From the NCBI GenBank assembly GCA_964370435.1, contig CAYJJG010000031.1:1-10350 (forward strand): a stretch of 10,350 nucleotides of DNA. The letters run 5' to 3'. Positions 6,279 to 10,350 of the stretch are shown piece after piece. A program made the position numbers and the translations under genes. The stretch comes from CALVGQ01 sp964370435. GTDB taxonomy: Bacteria; Bacillota_I; Bacilli_A; Erysipelotrichales; Erysipelotrichaceae. The notes below the pieces were generated by a model. The model ran no database searches and had not been told where the DNA came from. It was given only the letters and a program-made list of their open reading frames with translations. The number at the start of each line of letters is the position of its first letter. Position 1 is the stretch's first letter.

Positions 6279-8474
6279 ATGAAAAAACAAAATAAATTAT
6301 TACTCAAAAATTACTTAAAATGTACTTTAATATTCTTATCTGCAGCAATGATAGTATTCTTTGTTTATATAACCCTAGATTCAAAAGACGAGGAAACTGA
6401 TACTTCTATCCCGGTGGTTAACCCGAACACTACTATTACTCCTAATGATCCAACTGTGGATGAATTTAATACTACTTGGTATTTTCAAAGCTATCATGGA
6501 GACATGGAAAATACTCCTAATCAAATGAAAATTAGCTTAAGCTCTGCAATTACCTCTATTGAAGAATCTTACGTATACCATGAAAGTATGCCTATGATTG
6601 AGAATGTTACATATAGGATTTCATTTTCATTAAGCGCAAGTACACCTAGAGAAGTACAATTGTTTTTTAAAGATGCAAATTCAAATTATGTCGCACTTAA
6701 TGAAACCGTTAGTACTTCTAATGAAGAGCAGTATTATAGTTTTGATGTGACTATTAATAATCCTACAGTTTTCACTGGAATGATCGGTTTTAATGTGGGT
6801 AATACCTCTATAGATGTACATCATGAAATTTATATCAGTAACTTCATGGTTCAAGAAATAAATAACCCTTATAGCCAACCTACCATAAAAGTAAACCAAA
6901 CTGGTTATTTACCTGACAGTCAGAAGAGGTTTGTGGTTCCTTATGAACAAGGTGATATGTTTGCGATTATTGATACAATTACTAATGAAACAGTATATGT
7001 CGGTGGCATAGTAGGTGAATTTAATAACACTAGTGCTAATGAATTAAATAGTTATGGTGACTTTAGTGATTTCACAAAACCCGGGAATTATAAAATTGTT
7101 TCTCAATTAAATGGTTATTCTCATGAATTTGAAATTGCAGAGAATATATATGATGACATTTTAAATAGTGCTACAAAAATGTTTACTTATATGCGTTGTG
7201 GTACTTTATTAGAAGAAGCAATAGTTCATGAATTTGCCCATGATGATTGCCATGATCATGATGCTACTATCTACAGTAGTGATATTACAGTTGATGTAAG
7301 TGGTGGATGGCATGATGCAGGCGACTATGGTCGCTATACTCAAACCGGTGTAAAAGCAGTTAGTGATTTACTATTAGCTTATCTGCTTAATCCTGAACAA
7401 TTTGGTGATGATAGCGAAATAGCGGAGAGTAACAACGGTATTGCAGATATCCTTGATGAAGCTAAAGTAGAATTAGATTGGCTGCTAAAAATGCAAAATG
7501 ATGAGGGTAAAGTATATGATAAAGTAGTTACTAGCCAATTTGCTGATTTCGTAAGTCCTGATGAAGACAATCAAGAGTTAATTATTTTTGAGGAATCCTC
7601 TACTGCTGTTGGAGGATTTGTAGGTGCTATGGCCTTAGCTTCGATTGTTTATCAAGACATTGATCCTGAGTATGCTAATATAGCTCTAGAAGCCGCTACC
7701 TTATCCTATCAATACCTTCAAGGTATGGGATATCGCTCTACAACTAATCCTCCAGAAGTAAGTGCTGGAGAATACCGTGATGAAGAAGATATTGATGAGC
7801 GTTATTTTGCCGATGCTTTAATGTATGCCGCCACTAATGACAGACAATACCTTGATAATGCTATAAATCGCTTTAGTGGTAATGAGGAATCATTAAGTAA
7901 TATCAGTTGGTCTGAACTAGGCACTTATGGTACATACATGCTTTTAGGACATTCTAACTTAAAAGAAATTGATACTGACTTCTATAATACCCTAGTTCAA
8001 AACTTAACTAATCAAGCTCAAGGTGTTTTAGATGCCTCTTACTCTGATGGCTATTTCATTTCTTTATTTAATAGTTTTGTTTGGGGAAGTAACGCCGAAG
8101 TTGCCAACCATGCATTAGTCTTAATTCTTGCTAATGAAATAGTACCTAATGAAACATATCTTACTTATGCCTTTGAACATCTTCACTACTTACTAGGTCG
8201 TAACGCATTAAACATTTCATTTGTTACTAAAACTGGAGATGTGTCGCCTCAAAACATTCATGATCGTGCTTCAGTTGCCGTTAATAGCGTCGTTCCTGGT
8301 GCTTTAGTAGGTGGCCCAAATCTTGCCCACGATGATTCTGCTGCCAACACAAAATTAAGTGAAGATACACCACCTGCACTTAGTTATGTAGATGATGCTG
8401 ATAGTTATACCACTAATGAAATTGCAATCTATTGGAATTCAGCATTTGTATTCTTACTTAGTTCATTAATGTAG
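6279..8474 (+). CDS. Membrane-anchored family 9 glycoside hydrolase (cellulase/endoglucanase-like)
   Basis: The 731-residue protein has, in order: a basic N-terminus and one membrane helix (about 12-33) without a clear cleavage site, so probably a signal anchor; an acidic Thr/Pro linker (34-64); a CBM4/9-like beta region (65-195); a CelD-type N-terminal Ig-like domain (200-287); and a GH9 catalytic domain (290-731). GGWHDAGDY holds Asp346 and Asp349, the usual base and partner. IHDR (His661, Arg663) lies in the first GH9 signature region and is followed by VVPGALVGGPN. Residues 703-721 fit the second GH9 signature fully, with Glu714 the likely general acid. Cys307, Cys324 and His325 resemble the structural zinc site of CelD-like enzymes. 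GH9 enzymes hydrolyse beta-1,4-glucans and related beta-glycans by inversion; the true substrate here is unknown. It is a single gene with its own terminator, opposite in strand to the polysaccharide genes, so it may trim or release the polymer they make. Confidence 0.93.
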   Translation: MKKQNKLLLKNYLKCTLIFLSAAMIVFFVYITLDSKDEETDTSIPVVNPNTTITPNDPTVDEFNTTWYFQSYHGDMENTPNQMKISLSSAITSIEESYVYHESMPMIENVTYRISFSLSASTPREVQLFFKDANSNYVALNETVSTSNEEQYYSFDVTINNPTVFTGMIGFNVGNTSIDVHHEIYISNFMVQEINNPYSQPTIKVNQTGYLPDSQKRFVVPYEQGDMFAIIDTITNETVYVGGIVGEFNNTSANELNSYGDFSDFTKPGNYKIVSQLNGYSHEFEIAENIYDDILNSATKMFTYMRCGTLLEEAIVHEFAHDDCHDHDATIYSSDITVDVSGGWHDAGDYGRYTQTGVKAVSDLLLAYLLNPEQFGDDSEIAESNNGIADILDEAKVELDWLLKMQNDEGKVYDKVVTSQFADFVSPDEDNQELIIFEESSTAVGGFVGAMALASIVYQDIDPEYANIALEAATLSYQYLQGMGYRSTTNPPEVSAGEYRDEEDIDERYFADALMYAATNDRQYLDNAINRFSGNEESLSNISWSELGTYGTYMLLGHSNLKEIDTDFYNTLVQNLTNQAQGVLDASYSDGYFISLFNSFVWGSNAEVANHALVLILANEIVPNETYLTYAFEHLHYLLGRNALNISFVTKTGDVSPQNIHDRASVAVNSVVPGALVGGPNLAHDDSAANTKLSEDTPPALSYVDDADSYTTNEIAIYWNSAFVFLLSSLM

Positions 8475-8563
8475 CAAATACTAACACTAGTTCCATAATA
8501 GCTTATATGAATATAGATTTAAATTTATTTTTGAATAATTCAACCTATATGTTTGTCCACTTT

Positions 8564-8606
8564 AAAACGTCCCATTCTCTTTGTTCAAGAGGATTAGGAC
8601 GTTTTT
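8564..8606 (+). terminator. Strong intrinsic terminator after GH9, partly bidirectional
   Basis: AAAACGTCC (8564-8572) pairs with GGACGTTTT (8597-8605). Inside, CTCTT (8577-8581) pairs with AAGAG (8587-8591) around a TGTTC loop. On the plus strand the stem ends in a five-T run followed by more T-rich sequence. On the minus strand the run is only TTTT, so it may also stop transcripts from the convergent GT2 at 8646-9602, less efficiently. Confidence 0.85.
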
Positions 8607-8645
8607 ATTCTTTTCTATTACCTATGATAGGATTATAAACTGTAG

Positions 8646-9602
8646 TTACCTAGGAATATATTTTTCAACTATTTTTAATAATGAAGTAGATAAGCCTAGT
8701 AAATTCATCCTAAATAGCCTATAACCCATAAAAAACCACCACTGTTTATCTTTTTTAATATATTGATTAGAATTATAATCTGAAATATTATTTAAGATAA
8801 ATTTTCTAGAATCCTCTAAGCCTTTTTTTATAGTTGCTTTATCGAAATGTATTATTCTAGATAAATGCCCAAATACAACATGTTTAAAAACAATGTAATC
8901 ATACTCTTGTTTATATTCAGTGTAACTTGATGAATTTAATATGTACTTTGCAATTTCAAATATATCATCTATCTTATTATCCCACTTTCGCATAGTTGAA
9001 TTTTCATAAATTCGATAATAATATAAACTCTCATCTATCATATATACCTCTTTAGCTACACTTAAAAAATCTGGAAACGATGCTGTATCTTCATAGCGTA
9101 GCCTTTGTTCAATGAATTTCTTTTCATTAAAAATAGCTTTTCTATATAATTTATTACAGGCTGCAGGATTCATGGTAACCATTGCTTCTTTATTACTTAG
9201 AAGTCCACTTTTAGAAAATTGATCTTCAATTTGTTTATTTCCAACTAACCTTGTCATACCACATGAAACAATACTCACATTAACTGTCATTTTATCCATT
9301 AATTTCTCAAGTAAAAATTCATCAACATAATCATCAGCATCAACAAACACTATGAAATCACTAGTTGCCAATTGAATACCTATATTCCTTGCGATGCCCT
9401 GTCCGCTATTTTCTTGGTAGTGATAAATAAGTTGTGGATACTGTTTCAATATAGCTGCTGAATTATCCGTTGAACCATCATCAACAACAATAATTTCAAT
9501 ATTTTTATAAGTTTGATTTAATACTGTACTTAGGCATTTTTCTAAATATTTTTCTGCATTAAACACCGGTATAATAATTGATATTTTTTCATGATTTATC
9601 AT
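8646..9602 (-). CDS. Family 2 glycosyltransferase (EpsJ-like)
   Basis: The 318-residue protein shows a classic GT2 N-terminal half: ISIIIPVFNAEKYLEKCL, VDDGSTDNS at residues 40-48, NSGQGIARNIG at 65-75 (the ENxG-x-G-x-ARN-type segment) and VDADDYVDE at 87-95, the metal-binding DXD region. RYEDTASFPDF around 168-180 is the ED-type acceptor-side motif common in capsule and exopolysaccharide transferases, and YYYRIYENSTMRK follows it. The C-terminal third is helical, with no clear membrane span. GAGGG lies eight bases before the ATG. It is 16 bp downstream of another GT2, so the two are almost certainly co-transcribed. It likely adds one sugar to the growing repeat unit; donor and linkage are unknown. 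Its transcript probably ends in the hairpin at 8564-8606. Confidence 0.92.
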   Translation of the reverse strand: MINHEKISIIIPVFNAEKYLEKCLSTVLNQTYKNIEIIVVDDGSTDNSAAILKQYPQLIYHYQENSGQGIARNIGIQLATSDFIVFVDADDYVDEFLLEKLMDKMTVNVSIVSCGMTRLVGNKQIEDQFSKSGLLSNKEAMVTMNPAACNKLYRKAIFNEKKFIEQRLRYEDTASFPDFLSVAKEVYMIDESLYYYRIYENSTMRKWDNKIDDIFEIAKYILNSSSYTEYKQEYDYIVFKHVVFGHLSRIIHFDKATIKKGLEDSRKFILNNISDYNSNQYIKKDKQWWFFMGYRLFRMNLLGLSTSLLKIVEKYIPR

Positions 9603-9618
9603 AATCTATTCCCTCTAA

Positions 9619-10350
9619 CTATTTAATATTGTTTTGTTTATCAATAATTTTATCAAATTCTTCTTTTCCTTTGAAACATAGTTTGAGATATTTAAAAAAT
9701 GAAATTGATGGATCAATTATTGGCCTTTTAACAACATATAAATAAACCATAAATAACAAGTATAACTTTTTGTGATATAACCTAAAAAAAGCTGATTTTG
9801 AAATTACCTGACTTTCATTCCATGTTGCATTTGAAGCTTTTGCTTCAATATGATTTGCTATAACTATAGGAACATGATACATTTTTAAGCCTTTATCAAA
9901 ACACTCCTTTAAAAGCAAATTTTCTTCGCCACTAATGAAGTAATTACTACCTAGTCCAAAATACGTATTAAACTTAATATTGTTATCTATTAAACTCTTT
10001 CTACGAAATGTTATTTGATTACTTCCAACTTGTAATATTGAAAAACGGGTATGCTTCTTTACCTCTGTTGATCCAATTCTGTCACTTACCCTGTTTCCCA
10101 TTGTTATTAAAAAAGTAATTACATCTGCATCAGGATATAATTTATAGTATTTTTTTACAGTATCTACATAATCTTTACTCATAACTAAGTCGTCATCAGA
10201 AATAACAGCTATTTCTTCTGTTGCATTTTCCATAGCTAAATTTCTAGAAACTGATAGTCCACTTGTGATTGAGTTAATCACTTTATTATTATTAATTATT
10301 TCTGTACTTTCAATCTCACCCTGATTAATCACGGTGCATTTTGAAGAAAT
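9619..10350 (-). CDS. Family 2 glycosyltransferase, N-terminus cut by window edge
   Basis: The frame is open from the right window edge to a stop at 9619, giving 243 visible residues. A GTG at 10332 is in frame, but coding sequence continues upstream of it (ISSKCT), so it is not the true start. The visible part begins around the end of the first GT2 strand/helix unit. GLSVSRNLAMENA and then AVISDDDLVMSKDYVD give the sugar-nucleotide and metal-binding centre, with DDD as the DXD motif. The later stretch LGSNYFISGEENLLLKECFDKG is the acceptor-side segment with the conserved GEE/ED acid pair. About 40-60 N-terminal residues are missing, judging by relatives. It is the upstream partner of the GT2 at 8646-9602 in the same transcript and a probable sugar transferase for the surface polysaccharide. 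Confidence 0.85.
   Translation of the reverse strand: MSSKCTVINQGEIESTEIINNNKVINSITSGLSVSRNLAMENATEEIAVISDDDLVMSKDYVDTVKKYYKLYPDADVITFLITMGNRVSDRIGSTEVKKHTRFSILQVGSNQITFRRKSLIDNNIKFNTYFGLGSNYFISGEENLLLKECFDKGLKMYHVPIVIANHIEAKASNATWNESQVISKSAFFRLYHKKLYLLFMVYLYVVKRPIIDPSISFFKYLKLCFKGKEEFDKIIDKQNNIK

Noticed and set aside
6681..7570. Minus-strand frames at 6681-6899 and 7379-7570
   Set aside because: They are antisense to the GH9 gene, whose domains cover the whole region.
8256..8270. IHDR in GH9 in place of the common PHHR looked like a lost active-site residue
   Set aside because: The family signature as I recall it is H-x-R, so the second histidine is not required; the key His and Arg are present.
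8620..8632. Small palindrome CCTATgATAGG after the GH9 terminator
   Set aside because: A five-base stem with a one-base centre is expected by chance in AT-rich sequence, and it has no T-run.

Overview
The window is AT-rich (roughly 30% GC by eye) with short intergenic gaps, strong AAGGAG-type ribosome binding sites and TTGAnA/TATAAT promoters. This fits a low-GC member of the Bacillota. I cannot assign a lower rank from the sequence alone. Nearly everything belongs to a cell-surface polysaccharide (capsule/exopolysaccharide) locus read on the minus strand, interrupted by one plus-strand glycoside hydrolase gene.

Layout from right to left, in the direction of minus-strand transcription. (1) 10350-8646 holds two family 2 glycosyltransferases 16 bp apart; the first is cut by the window edge. 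(2) 8564-8606 is a strong hairpin terminator in the convergent gap. (3) 6279-8474, plus strand, is a membrane-anchored family 9 glycoside hydrolase (GH9) with a CBM4/9-like region, an Ig-like domain and an intact catalytic domain. (4) 5871-6278 is a divergent control region with a near-consensus minus-strand promoter. (5) 5870-3342 is a run of three genes: a polyprenyl-phosphate-type GT2, a small DUF2304 membrane protein and a full-length Wzx-type flippase. (6) After a palindrome and a possible new promoter comes a GT2 (3090-2119). (7) After another promoter and an eight-codon minicistron comes a DegT/DnrJ/EryC1-type sugar aminotransferase (1985-867). (8) The 5' two-thirds or so of a second flippase gene leaves the window at position 1.

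Taken together, the aminotransferase would supply an amino-deoxy sugar nucleotide. The glycosyltransferases would assemble a repeat unit on a lipid carrier, and one or both flippases would move it across the membrane. The GH9 enzyme, anchored outside the cell, could cut or trim a beta-linked glucan-like polymer. No polymerase (Wzy), chain-length regulator or initiating sugar-phosphate transferase is visible, so the locus extends beyond this window. I saw no tRNA, rRNA, CRISPR array, transposase or clear insertion sequence. The least ordinary points are the GH9 enzyme inside the polysaccharide locus, the presence of two flippases, the GT2-DUF2304 pair and the unclear start of the aminotransferase.
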